Shown here: piece after piece, positions 8,696 through 17,438 of the stretch
Numbering within the stretch: position 1 is the stretch's first letter
Layout of the letters: the number at the start of each line of letters is the position of its first letter
Source: Helicobacter anatolicus
Lineage (GTDB): Bacteria; Campylobacterota; Campylobacteria; Campylobacterales; Helicobacteraceae
Direction of reading: 5' to 3'
DNA: 64,000 bases
Assembly (NCBI RefSeq): GCF_021300615.1
Contig: NZ_JAJTMY010000003.1
Coordinates: 186,001-250,000, forward strand
Translations under genes and position numbers: made by a program
The notes under the pieces: model-generated
The model's database searches: none
Told to the model about the DNA's origin: nothing
Seen by the model: the letters and a program-made list of their open reading frames with translations, nothing else

Positions 8696-9859
8696 TTCTC
8701 GCAATACTCCATACCAAAATAACCAACAAACTCTTTGGCATAGACAAAACTTTGTAAAATTTCTTGATGATTTGCACGCAAACATTCACTTTCGCTGTGA
8801 ATTTTTTTTGCAAGTTCTAAGGAAAAATCAGCGTATTTTTCAGAAAGTAAAATTGCGATAATCTCTTTTTCGTTCAAACAGAGATTTTGATGTTTTTCTA
8901 AAGAATGAAGAACATGTGTTTTGTAAGCTTGAATCTTTTCTTCTATTAAAGAGGTACCCCCCCCCCCTCACTGTAATTGTATTATTACTTGGCTTTTCTG
9001 TAAGACTTGCAAGATAAAGAGGATAATCTTCATAACCTTCAAAAATCACTTCTTTAATAAAAAATATTTTTTCTTTGATAATAGGAAATTTTTTGGAAAT
9101 AAAAGTTCCCATATCAAGTTCGCTATGTTTATCTTCCCTACCATTCAAAGACAAAATAAAGCTCTTACCTTCTACTTCAAAAATATATGGAAATGCTCTA
9201 GGAAATGCTGTACCTTTTAAAACAGATTCTTCAATTTTCATAGGAGAATAATTAAGACGATTTGCAAAATCATTAAGTGTATTTTGCAGATTTTTTTGAT
9301 TAATAGAATCTTGAGTAAGATAAGTAATATCTGTAGCAAGATGCTTAATGCTATTTTGCAAAGAAGTGAAATAAAACATTAAATGAGGTGTATTTTTTAA
9401 AATCTCAATTAACACATTTTCCACATCTTTTTTATCTTGTAGTACCGAAATACGATGAAAAATTGTTGCATTTAAACAAGATTTAATAATGCTAATAGGA
9501 TCTCTTATAATTTGATAAACAGGGATAGAAATTTTTTGCTTAGAAAGTATTTTTTTAGCAAATTCATTTTTAGGATCTTTATCAATCAATAATCCTTCAT
9601 CTTTTTTATAAAGTACGAAAGGGGCAAGCATTTCATACCAATAAATCTCTCTAGGAGTAGCCCCGATTTGCTCTAGATAGTATCTAAAAGACTGCATTCC
9701 CATACCATGCCCACCAAGCAAGATATAACGATAAGATAATTTTTTGGCAAAAAGATTTGTTGAAGTAATCAAAAATTTCGCTGGTGGAATTTTTGAAAAA
9801 ATGCTTCCCCAATGCCCTCCAAATGCCAACTTAAAAAAACTTCTTATCTTCCTAATCAC
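8692..9859 (-). CDS. Phase-variable MeOPN transferase-like gene A, frame broken at poly-G (OFF)
   Basis: This is the first gene of the operon. The frame starts at a GTG (9859), crosses a G11 tract and ends early at 8840. Removing one G connects it to the frame ending at 8692 and gives 388 residues. Visible motifs are LGGHGMGMQ at residues 48-56 and RDPISIIKSC at 119-128, resembling the 5'- and 3'-nucleotide-phosphate sites of sulfotransferases. The post-tract tail (EEKIQAYKTH...) aligns with that of gene B, which confirms which frame is the functional one. It is Cj1422/Cj1421-like and is inferred to transfer the phosphoramidate group onto a surface glycan. As assembled, the gene is off. Confidence 0.8.
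8957..8967. repeat. C11/G11 homopolymer, phase-variation switch of transferase A
   Basis: There are eleven consecutive C on the plus strand (G11 in the coding strand). Ten or 13 G give the full-length frame. Twelve G would put a TAA within four codons after the tract. Eleven, as seen here, gives a wrong tail ending at 8840. Confidence 0.9.
8981..9039. repeat. 59-bp exact repeat shared by the two transferase genes (copy A)
   Basis: Partner of 7820-7878, in the same orientation, at the same place relative to the poly-G tract. Confidence 0.9.
9158..9381. repeat. 224-bp exact repeat shared by the two transferase genes (copy A)
   Basis: Partner of 7997-8220, in direct orientation and 1161 bases apart. 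Recombination between the copies could delete or swap the intervening sequence, including both poly-G tracts' relative contexts. Confidence 0.9.
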
Positions 9860-9889
9860 CCTGATCCCTACTTTAATTTAATTTTAAAA

Positions 9890-9895
9890 ATTATA
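9890..9895 (-). promoter_or_regulatory. Extended -10 box for the MeOPN-type operon
   Basis: On the minus strand the sequence reads TGATATAAT, a perfect TATAAT with an upstream TG. It lies 31 bases before the GTG start at 9859, and no clear -35 box is visible, which is usual for this group. The operon therefore seems to have its own promoter, between the MFS gene and transferase A. Confidence 0.6.
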
Positions 9896-9948
9896 TCACA
9901 GAATCCTCACTTTATCTTATTTTGCATAAAACATAAAATTAATAATCC

Positions 9949-11199
9949 TTATCTCAACTCAGTACTTTTAGGAAGAAAAAAAGAAGTGATAAGCATAACT
10001 ACCATCAAAACTGCTACATAGACAAAAAATCCATTTTCATAACCTGCATTTTTAAATTGTAAGGCTACATATGGAGCAGAACCACCAAAAACAGCATTTG
10101 CAACTGCATAGCCCAACCCTGTTCCAAGTGCTCTTACATGTTCAGGAAAAAGTTTAGCTTTAAAAATTCCTGCCACAGAAGTATAAAAACTTAAAACAAC
10201 AAATAATGCTAATATAATTAAAAAAATTCCTATACCACTTTTTACTATTCCCAACAAATGATAAAAAGGATAAATTCCCACAAACCCTAAGAAACTAAAA
10301 ATCATTAGCGATTTTTTATGTCCTATTTTATCTCCAAGCATTCCAAAAACTGGTTGCAATATCATTAAAAAAAATAATGCAACTAATAAAATATTATTGG
10401 ACAAAGTCTTATCAATCCCTGCATTAATCATGTAGGTTTTAATATAAGTTGTAATTGTATAGAACCCTAAAGAGCCTCCAGCTGTAATGCCAATCACCAT
10501 AAAAAATCGTTCTTTATATTTCCACAATGCTTTGAGCGTCCCACGATCTTTATAGTGTTCTAATTTAACTGCACTTTCCTCCATTACATTTCTAACTATT
10601 AAAGATCCGAGTGCAAGCAAGCCTCCAACTACAAATAAAATTCTCCATGCATGCTCATACATCTCTTTTTCTTCAAAAATAATAAGCATGATACTAATAC
10701 TACCAACTGCTAGAAGCTGCCCGCCAATCAAAGTTACATACTGAAATGAAGAATAAAAACCTCTTTTTCCTTCCGTTGCAAGTTCTGAAAGATAAGTAGC
10801 TGCAATTCCATATTCTCCACCAACACTAAGTCCTTGAAGCAATCTTGCAAACAACAATAAAAGTATTGCAAAATCTCCAACTATATCTTTGCTTGGCAAT
10901 GCTGCAATAATAAAAGATCCTAAAGCCATCAATATAACAGAAAATACCATTGACTTCTTCCGCCCCACTTTATCTGCCAGTGAACCAAAAATATAAGAAC
11001 CAATAGGACGCATAAAAAATCCCGCAGCAAAAACGCCAAAGGTATTAATTTGTTGGATAATAGGATTTTCAGAAGTTGAAAAAACATGAGCAAAATAAAC
11101 TGCACTAAATGCAAAAATATAAAAATCAAACCACTCCACAAGATTACCACTACTTGCTGCTATAATCGAGCAAATTCTTTTATTTAAAACTCGTTGCAT
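9949..11199 (-). CDS. MFS transporter of the metabolite:H+ symporter (KgtP/ProP-like) family
   Basis: A 416-residue inner-membrane protein with 12 predicted helices. The N-terminal signature SSGNLVEWFDFYIFAF and the loop GSLADKVGRKKSM are the hallmarks of the MHS family, which includes the alpha-ketoglutarate, citrate, proline/betaine and shikimate permeases. A second GRK-like loop, GDKIGHKKSLMIF, is near residue 285. The substrate is not evident; an organic acid is most likely. The gene lies between the phosphoramidate operon and its CysC-like kinase, but its family gives no reason to link it to that pathway. Confidence 0.8.
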   Translation of the reverse strand: MQRVLNKRICSIIAASSGNLVEWFDFYIFAFSAVYFAHVFSTSENPIIQQINTFGVFAAGFFMRPIGSYIFGSLADKVGRKKSMVFSVILMALGSFIIAALPSKDIVGDFAILLLLFARLLQGLSVGGEYGIAATYLSELATEGKRGFYSSFQYVTLIGGQLLAVGSISIMLIIFEEKEMYEHAWRILFVVGGLLALGSLIVRNVMEESAVKLEHYKDRGTLKALWKYKERFFMVIGITAGGSLGFYTITTYIKTYMINAGIDKTLSNNILLVALFFLMILQPVFGMLGDKIGHKKSLMIFSFLGFVGIYPFYHLLGIVKSGIGIFLIILALFVVLSFYTSVAGIFKAKLFPEHVRALGTGLGYAVANAVFGGSAPYVALQFKNAGYENGFFVYVAVLMVVMLITSFFLPKSTELR

Positions 11200-11316
11200 T
11201 TTTTATTCCTAAGTAAATATTTTAACTTTGGTAGTGTAATATGTAATCTATTTAAAAATAAATATTACTTTAAAATTTTTATCACAATTGTTACTAAAAT
11301 TAACATTTTTGGAATG

Positions 11317-11832
11317 CTATATTTTGCTCTGTATTGTTTCAATAATCATAGCAACATTATTTTGCAATGCCTCTTGTTTATCATTATAAACAACCAAATC
11401 TGCTTGTGGAATATCAAAAGGAATATCTACTCCTACAACATTTGCAATTTTTTTATTTATTGCATTTGAATAGAGACTTTTTTGATCTCTTTTTAATAGT
11501 TCTTCAAAGTCACAATCTACAAAAATCTCGCAATAAGATTTTATCAAAGCACGATTAAAAGTATAAATTTCATTAAAAAGTGAAATTGTAGAAACAAGCA
11601 CAATCATACCTTGTTGTGCCAAAAAATTCGCCATTAAAGCACGCTTTTTTGCCATCTCTATTCTTGAATCCCTATCATAATCAAAATTCCCTAGAATCTC
11701 TCTTAGTTCATCTCCATCTAAATAAATCACATTATCTTGATACAAAGAAAGCTTATTTCTTACTTCTCTAGCAATTGTGCTTTTTCCGCTCCCTGCAAGT
11801 CCGCAAATCCAAACTACAAGCCCCTTTTTCAT
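11317..11832 (-). CDS. CysC-like kinase, probable cytidine diphosphoramidate kinase (Cj1415 type)
   Basis: This 171-residue protein has the adenylylsulfate kinase fold with a P-loop GLAGSGKST at residues 11-19 and the YLDGDELR motif that follows in CysC. In C. jejuni the orthologue Cj1415 does not act on APS but phosphorylates the 3'-OH of cytidine diphosphoramidate. With the rest of the MeOPN pathway 1.5 kb away and no sulfate-assimilation genes in the window, that is the likely role. The start at 11832 overlaps the uvrA stop as ATGA, so it is translated from the uvrA message. An in-frame ATG 30 codons upstream would lie inside uvrA and is unlikely. Confidence 0.78.
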   Translation of the reverse strand: MKKGLVVWICGLAGSGKSTIAREVRNKLSLYQDNVIYLDGDELREILGNFDYDRDSRIEMAKKRALMANFLAQQGMIVLVSTISLFNEIYTFNRALIKSYCEIFVDCDFEELLKRDQKSLYSNAINKKIANVVGVDIPFDIPQADLVVYNDKQEALQNNVAMIIETIQSKI

Positions 11833-14645
11833 TGCATTTCCCTTAACTCTTGTGCTAAGAATTTTCCCGTATAACTTCCTGTTTTTTGATAATCTTTTGC
11901 TACTTTTTGCACACTTCCACAATCAACTAGCTTGCCACCCTTATCGCCCCCCTCAGGCCCAATATCAATCAGATAATCTGCATTTTTTATCATGTCTAAA
12001 TTATGCTCAACCACCACCACAGAATTGCCAAGATCTACTAAATCATGTAAAACCTTTGTTAATCGATCTACATCTGCAAAATGTAATCCCGTTGTAGGTT
12101 CATCTAAAATATAAAGAGTCTTGCCTGTATCTTTGCGCCCTAGCTCTTTGGCAAGCTTTATTCTTTGCGCTTCCCCACCACTTAAAGTTACAGCATTTTG
12201 CCCCAAAGTAATATAGCCAAGCCCCACTTGTTGTAAAGTTTTCAATCGTGTTGCAATTTTTGGAATCTTATTAAAAAACTCCAATGCCTCATCTACGCTC
12301 ATTGCCAAAACATCAGCGATTGATTTTCCTTTGTATTTGATTTCTAAAGTTTGAGGATTATATTTTGCACCATTACAAGCATCACATTTTACCATCACAT
12401 CAGGCAAAAAATGCATTTCAATTTTAATCTCTCCTTCACCTTGACACTTCTCGCATCTTCCTCCTTTGACATTAAAACTAAAACGCCCAATACCATATCC
12501 CAAAATTTTAGATTCTTTTACTTCACTAAAAAGTAACCTAATGTCATCCATCACGCCTGTATAAGTTGCAGGATTACTCCTTGGAGTCCTTCCAATAGGG
12601 GTTTGATCAAGATAAATCACTTTATCCAATGCTTCTAATCCCTCAATCTCTACGCCATCACATTTTTTAATTTTTTTAGCATGATTTAATAATTCTTGTG
12701 CCACTGGCAACAAGGTCTGCAAAATTAAGGAGCTTTTTCCACTCCCACTCACCCCTGTTACACAAACAAAATTTGAAAGAGGAATTTTTACACTAAGATT
12801 TTTTATATTATTAATACAAACATTTTTTACTTCTAAAAAATTATCTTGTGCTCTATTTTTGCTATGAGAAATTTCTTTTTTTCGATTAATATATTGTGCA
12901 GTTTGTGTGTGAGATTTTAGCATCGTTTTCACATCTCCACAATAAACAATCTCACCTCCATTTTTCCCTGCTTCCGGCCCAATATCTACAATAAAATCTG
13001 CATTTTTTATCGTTTCTCTATCATGCTCAACTACTATTACAGTATTACCTTTTTCTTGCAAACTTCTTAATGTTTTAATGAGTTTTAACGTATCTCTTTC
13101 ATGCAACCCAATACTTGGTTCATCTAAGACATACATCACCCCAGTAAGTCCACTACCAATTTGACTTGCAATACGAATTCTCTGACTTTCTCCTCCGCTA
13201 ATTGTTCGTGCATCTCTCCCTAAACTCAAATAACCAAGCCCTACATCATACAGAAAAAATAGCCTTTCTTTAATTTCCTTAAAAATAGAATTTGCAATAA
13301 ATTTTTGTTGCTCACTAAGATAACTAAAATTTTCATCTTTCATAAAAAAAGCATAACTCTCTTCAATAGGCATATCAATGATTTCTCCAATCCCTTTTCC
13401 ACCTACTTTTACAGAAAGTGAAGGAGCCTTTAAACGATGAGACTTACAAGTAGGACAAGGCTTTTCACTCATATAATCTGATAAATCTTTTTCATCTTTA
13501 AACATATCATAAGCAATTTGCAAAATCCCTTTCCATGGTCGCTTTAAAATAGAATCTTTCCATTTAATTTCTACTTCAATACCATTTCCATACAATAAAG
13601 AATCTTGCTCTTGTTTATCCAATTCTTCAAAACTTTTATTTGCATCAATCTTATTTATTTTGCAAAATCCAGCAAAAAGTTCAGCGTAATAATTCCGATT
13701 AAACCCAAAAATTACTTTGATTCCACCCTTATTTAATGGCAATGATTTATTTAAAATTTTTTTGATATCAATACTATATTTACTCCCCAATCCTCCACAA
13801 TCCTCGCATGCTCCCTTTGGAGAATTAAAAGAAAAACTCAAAGGCTCTAGTGCTTCAAAACTAATTTTGCAATCAAAGCAAGCTAAATGTTCACTATAAT
13901 GAATTACTTTGTTATCTTTTGTCTCCTCACCCAAAATCTCAATTTCTACCTCACCATAAGATTCCTTAAGTGCCTTTTCTATACCTTGTGCAATTCTTGA
14001 GTGATTCTCCTCGCTCATTACTACACGATCTATTATTACTTTGATCGTATGCTTTTTTGTTTTAGAAAGTTCAATATCTTCATCTAAACGCACCAAAACA
14101 CCGTCAATATAGGCACGGACATATCCTTTTTGACGCAAAGCCTCTATCTTATCTGCAAAACTTCCCTTTTTTTCTTTAACAATAGGGGCTAGAATAATAA
14201 TTTTAGAATCTTCTTTGATTTTTAATACTTCTTGGATAATGTCTGTTTGGCTCATGTGTGAAATTTCTTTACCACACAAATGACAATGCTGAATCCCCAC
14301 TCTAGCAAACAAAAGTCTAAAGTAGTCATAAATTTCTGTAATCGTCCCCACCGTAGAACGAGGATTTTTAGAAGTTGTCTTTTGATCAATAGCAATTGCT
14401 GGGGTTAAACCTTCAATCTTATCTACATTTGGTTTTCCTACTTTGTCTAAAAATTGTCTTGCATAACTTGAGAGCGATTCTATATAACGGCGTTGTCCTT
14501 CTGCATAAAGCGTATCAAATGCCAATGTACTTTTCCCACTACCGCTTAATCCTGTAAAAACTACAAGTCGATTTTTTGGAATTTTAAGATTAATATTTTT
14601 TAAATTATTTTCTTTTGCACCAAAAACTTCTATAACATTTTCCAA
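11829..14645 (-). CDS. uvrA: Excinuclease ABC subunit A
   Basis: The 938-residue DNA damage sensor of nucleotide excision repair has the full family length. Two ABC ATPase modules are visible. Walker A GLSGSGKST is near residue 31 and GVSGSGKSS near 640, and each module has its signature (SGGESQR, SGGEAQR) and Walker B (VLDEPSIGLH, ILDEPTTGLH). Zinc-finger cysteine pairs are present (CHLCG, CFDC, CEDC, CEKC, CDAC). It acts with UvrB and UvrC in the cytoplasm. The downstream CysC-like kinase overlaps its stop codon. Confidence 0.98.
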   Translation of the reverse strand: MENVIEVFGAKENNLKNINLKIPKNRLVVFTGLSGSGKSTLAFDTLYAEGQRRYIESLSSYARQFLDKVGKPNVDKIEGLTPAIAIDQKTTSKNPRSTVGTITEIYDYFRLLFARVGIQHCHLCGKEISHMSQTDIIQEVLKIKEDSKIIILAPIVKEKKGSFADKIEALRQKGYVRAYIDGVLVRLDEDIELSKTKKHTIKVIIDRVVMSEENHSRIAQGIEKALKESYGEVEIEILGEETKDNKVIHYSEHLACFDCKISFEALEPLSFSFNSPKGACEDCGGLGSKYSIDIKKILNKSLPLNKGGIKVIFGFNRNYYAELFAGFCKINKIDANKSFEELDKQEQDSLLYGNGIEVEIKWKDSILKRPWKGILQIAYDMFKDEKDLSDYMSEKPCPTCKSHRLKAPSLSVKVGGKGIGEIIDMPIEESYAFFMKDENFSYLSEQQKFIANSIFKEIKERLFFLYDVGLGYLSLGRDARTISGGESQRIRIASQIGSGLTGVMYVLDEPSIGLHERDTLKLIKTLRSLQEKGNTVIVVEHDRETIKNADFIVDIGPEAGKNGGEIVYCGDVKTMLKSHTQTAQYINRKKEISHSKNRAQDNFLEVKNVCINNIKNLSVKIPLSNFVCVTGVSGSGKSSLILQTLLPVAQELLNHAKKIKKCDGVEIEGLEALDKVIYLDQTPIGRTPRSNPATYTGVMDDIRLLFSEVKESKILGYGIGRFSFNVKGGRCEKCQGEGEIKIEMHFLPDVMVKCDACNGAKYNPQTLEIKYKGKSIADVLAMSVDEALEFFNKIPKIATRLKTLQQVGLGYITLGQNAVTLSGGEAQRIKLAKELGRKDTGKTLYILDEPTTGLHFADVDRLTKVLHDLVDLGNSVVVVEHNLDMIKNADYLIDIGPEGGDKGGKLVDCGSVQKVAKDYQKTGSYTGKFLAQELREMQ

Positions 14646-14759
14646 AAATAACCCCTTAAAAATTAAAATCCTAAATTATAACATTAATAACAACATAGCA
14701 AATAAAATAAATGAAAGAAATGTAAGAAGATTCTATAATCACAGAATCCAAAAAATGAC

Positions 14760-14787
14760 AAAACTAAATAATAAATTATTTAGTTTT
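14760..14787 (-). terminator. Hairpin overlapping the stop codon of the DUF4198 gene
   Basis: A perfect 12-bp stem (AAAACTAAATAA / TTATTTAGTTTT) with a four-base loop. It includes the stop codon at 14776-14778. The stem is AT-rich, so its strength is uncertain. Confidence 0.5.
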
Positions 14788-15474
14788 AAAGCTTAAAGTC
14801 GAAGTAATTTGTAAAGTATCTGCAAATTTATCAAGCTGTCTTATTTTGATACTTGTACCAAAAATCTGCAAACCATCTTGAGGCTTTCTAAGTTTGAGTT
14901 CTATAATTCCATTTTCATCTGTATAAAGATTTTCAATATCATCAATTTGATCTTCAAACTCTAAACCTTGTGCAGGCCTGCCTTCAAAGAAAACTTGCAA
15001 ACGCAAACTATCGCCCTCTTTTAACTCCAAAGGATTTTGCAAAGGTACAATTTCTAATTTCAAACCAATAGGTTTAGAAAAATTAGCATTCCATTGAAAA
15101 ATACTCTTACCAATTTTATAAATTTTTCTTGTTTGTGTAACTTTATTTCCACCTTCTTTATCAGTCAAACTATCGCGTCTTTGCGCATAGTGTTTGCCAT
15201 TTGATAAAAAAGTATAATGCCCAAAGTCATAATGTATGGCAAGCATTGCTGGATTTGTAGCAATAATCTTATTATTTGCATAATCAAAAGCTACTTTTTG
15301 ATTCATACCTGCAGAATCTTTTGCAACGATTCCAAAAATATTTTGAACTTGATATTCTCCCCAATGTCCATCTGCCCAAAATACCACCTTATACTCCCCA
15401 TTCTCTTGCACGGGAAAAAATTGATGTGCAAAGCCCATCACACTTAAAACTACAAAAAACAATATTTTTTTCAT
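14776..15474 (-). CDS. Exported DUF4198-family protein
   Basis: A 232-residue protein with a cleavable-looking signal peptide (MKKILFFVVLSVMGFAHQ). It has the pattern of DUF4198 proteins, including an N-terminal HQFFPVQENGEY, a middle RGD-less beta region and a C-terminal Ig-like domain with TDENGIIELKL. DUF4198 proteins are periplasmic and often linked to nickel or cobalt uptake. No transporter gene adjoins it here, so that link is only an inference. It is monocistronic, with a hairpin at its end. Confidence 0.65.
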   Translation of the reverse strand: MKKILFFVVLSVMGFAHQFFPVQENGEYKVVFWADGHWGEYQVQNIFGIVAKDSAGMNQKVAFDYANNKIIATNPAMLAIHYDFGHYTFLSNGKHYAQRRDSLTDKEGGNKVTQTRKIYKIGKSIFQWNANFSKPIGLKLEIVPLQNPLELKEGDSLRLQVFFEGRPAQGLEFEDQIDDIENLYTDENGIIELKLRKPQDGLQIFGTSIKIRQLDKFADTLQITSTLSFKTK

Positions 15475-15560
15475 TATGAAACCTTAAGTAAAAATTATTA
15501 AAGAATTATTATTGCTAAAAATGGTAATTTATTGAAAAAAGAAAGGTTAAAGCATTAATC

Positions 15561-15583
15561 CCAAAGAAGAAATTCTTCTTTGG
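15561..15583. terminator. Inverted repeat after the Bax-inhibitor-like gene
   Basis: A 9-bp perfect stem (CCAAAGAAG / CTTCTTTGG) with loop AAATT. It lies 12 bases beyond the stop at 15595 and is a plausible terminator for that gene, though no long U-run follows on the minus strand. Confidence 0.45.
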
Positions 15584-15594
15584 ATCAAAAAAAT

Positions 15595-16287
15595 TTATTC
15601 GTCTCTGCCGCCCAAAAGACCTGTTAACTGCAAGATGGAAATAAAAATATTTAAAAAATCTAGATAAAGGCTAATTGCCGCATCTACTGGGCTATCATAA
15701 AGCCCTCTGATAATATTTTGTGTGTCATATGCTACATAAATACTAAATAAAATTGCACAAGCCCCTGCAATTACTACTTGAAATACTGGGGAACCCATAA
15801 AAATATTTACAATAGAGCAAACTACAACAATTACTAATGCGATAAAAAGCATTTTACCCATATTTGCAAGATCAGTTTTTGTTTTGATCGCAAAAATACT
15901 CATTGCACCAAAAATAATTGTAGTCATTCCCAAAGCTTGCCAGATTGCCCCTACACCACTTTTTGCAATCACAAATCCAAGTAGTGGTACCAAAGTAACA
16001 CCTGTAAGCGTTGTGAAAATAAATAGCATTGCAATGTTCAATACAGGCTTATTTTTTGAAAACATTAAGCCAAAAAATGCTGCAATTTCCAAAACAAAAA
16101 GAGCCATTTTGTATTGTACAACAGCATTAAAATTCATCAACCCAATCAAAGCACCAATTGTTGCAAAAAGCAAGCTAGCAGCAAAAAATTTATAAGTGGT
16201 TTTTACAAAATTTACCAAAGCACTTTCATTGCTAAAAGCTATGCTTTGCTCCATGCCTCGCGCCTGTTCTCTATTATATAGACTCAT
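15595..16287 (-). CDS. Bax inhibitor-1/YccA family membrane protein
   Basis: A 230-residue inner-membrane protein with about seven hydrophobic helices and a cytoplasmic N-terminus. The C-terminal helices carry the acidic residues typical of the family (AYDTQNIIRG, LYLDFLNIFISILQLTG). The E. coli relatives YccA and YbhL modulate FtsH and stress responses; the exact role is unknown in helicobacters. It is divergent from the GAPDH gene, as in H. pylori HP0920/HP0921. Confidence 0.88.
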   Translation of the reverse strand: MSLYNREQARGMEQSIAFSNESALVNFVKTTYKFFAASLLFATIGALIGLMNFNAVVQYKMALFVLEIAAFFGLMFSKNKPVLNIAMLFIFTTLTGVTLVPLLGFVIAKSGVGAIWQALGMTTIIFGAMSIFAIKTKTDLANMGKMLFIALVIVVVCSIVNIFMGSPVFQVVIAGACAILFSIYVAYDTQNIIRGLYDSPVDAAISLYLDFLNIFISILQLTGLLGGRDE

Positions 16288-16397
16288 TTTTACTCCTTAA
16301 TGGATAGTTTGCCTCTTATGCTATAAAAACTCTGTTAAGAAAATGTAAATTATTTATATGCTTTAATAAAAAATTATAGATCATAATAGAGATAAGA

Positions 16398-16403
16398 TAT
16401 AAT
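16398..16403 (+). promoter_or_regulatory. -10 box upstream of GAPDH
   Basis: TATAAT within GATATAATATT, ending 35 bases before the ATG at 16439. It is surrounded by alternating AT as in other Helicobacter promoters. Confidence 0.5.
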
Positions 16404-16438
16404 ATTATATATAAATATAAGTGTTCAAATGAGGTTTT

Positions 16439-17431
16439 ATGAAAAAAATTAAAATTGCTATCAATGGTTTTGGAAGATTGGGGCGTAGTATTGCAAGAGT
16501 AATTGCTATGCAAGAAGATATGGAGCTTATAGCCATTAATGATATAAGCTCATGGGAAATCCTCTCCTACCTCTTAGAACACGATAGCACACATCATCAT
16601 TTTCCAAAACCCATAAAATTTAGCGATCAAGAACTTTTTATCAACCACAAAAAAGTAAAGACACTTAACCATTCTAATCCAAAAGATATTGATTTTAGTG
16701 ATGCTGATATTGTTATAGAATCTTCTGGGAAATTTTTAGAACAAAAAGATTTTTTGCACCATCTTGAAAAAGGTGTAAAAAAAGTCATTCTCTCTGCTCC
16801 AAGCAACGATGATATGCCCACTTTTGTGCTAGGAGTAAATCATCAAAACTATAATGATGAAAATATCATTTCAAATGCCTCTTGCACGACAAATTGCCTT
16901 GCACCTATTTGTTATATTTTAGATAAACATTTTGGTATTAATAATGGCAATATTATTACAATTCATAGCTATACAAACGATCAAAATCTTTTAGATCATG
17001 CACATAAAAACGACAAAAGACGATCTAGAGCAGCAGCAAATAATATCATTCCCACCTCAACAGGTGCAGCCAAAAATCTCTATAAAGTCCTTCCTAATCT
17101 AAGAAATAAACTTCATGGTCATAGCGTACGCATACCTGTATCAAATGTTTCTTTGCTTGATTTAAATATTAATCTTTTAAAAACCCCTTCACTTGAAACG
17201 CTAAATTCCCTTTTTGAAGAATATGCTACAACTTCACTCAAAGGAATTTTAAGTATAGATTCTCATTTTGGTGTAAGTAGTGATTTTTTACAAAATACAC
17301 ACAGCAGTATCATTGCTAAAGATTTAAGCTTTAATATAAATAATCTTGTAAAAATTATGGCATGGTATGATAATGAATGGGGTTATTCTAATCGCATTAT
17401 TGAACTTGCTAGATACATTTTAAATAAATAG
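16439..17431 (+). CDS. gap: Glyceraldehyde-3-phosphate dehydrogenase
   Basis: A 330-residue cytosolic enzyme of glycolysis/gluconeogenesis. The Rossmann motif INGFGRLGR is at residues 8-16. The catalytic centre ASCTTNCLAP places Cys at residue 149, and the C-terminal WYDNEWGYSNR is intact. Asp35 at the end of the second strand (AINDIS) favours NAD over NADP. The start has a GAGG four bases upstream. It is followed after 7 bases by a sugar aminotransferase gene. Helicobacters often carry two GAPDHs; this one matches the copy beside the Bax-inhibitor-like gene. Confidence 0.95.
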   Translation: MKKIKIAINGFGRLGRSIARVIAMQEDMELIAINDISSWEILSYLLEHDSTHHHFPKPIKFSDQELFINHKKVKTLNHSNPKDIDFSDADIVIESSGKFLEQKDFLHHLEKGVKKVILSAPSNDDMPTFVLGVNHQNYNDENIISNASCTTNCLAPICYILDKHFGINNGNIITIHSYTNDQNLLDHAHKNDKRRSRAAANNIIPTSTGAAKNLYKVLPNLRNKLHGHSVRIPVSNVSLLDLNINLLKTPSLETLNSLFEEYATTSLKGILSIDSHFGVSSDFLQNTHSSIIAKDLSFNINNLVKIMAWYDNEWGYSNRIIELARYILNK

Positions 17432-17438
17432 GATATTT

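Noticed and set aside
7721-8785. Transferase B start at 8785 and end at 7721 as a real protein
   Set aside because: The first 30 codons lie inside the twin gene and the tail after the poly-G tract is a shifted frame; the ATGA overlap at 8695 and tail homology define the real gene.
1420-11832. CysQ and CysC-like genes as a sulfate assimilation set
   Set aside because: No ATP sulfurylase, PAPS reductase or sulfotransferase annotation fits nearby, while every other gene of the operon matches the phosphoramidate pathway.
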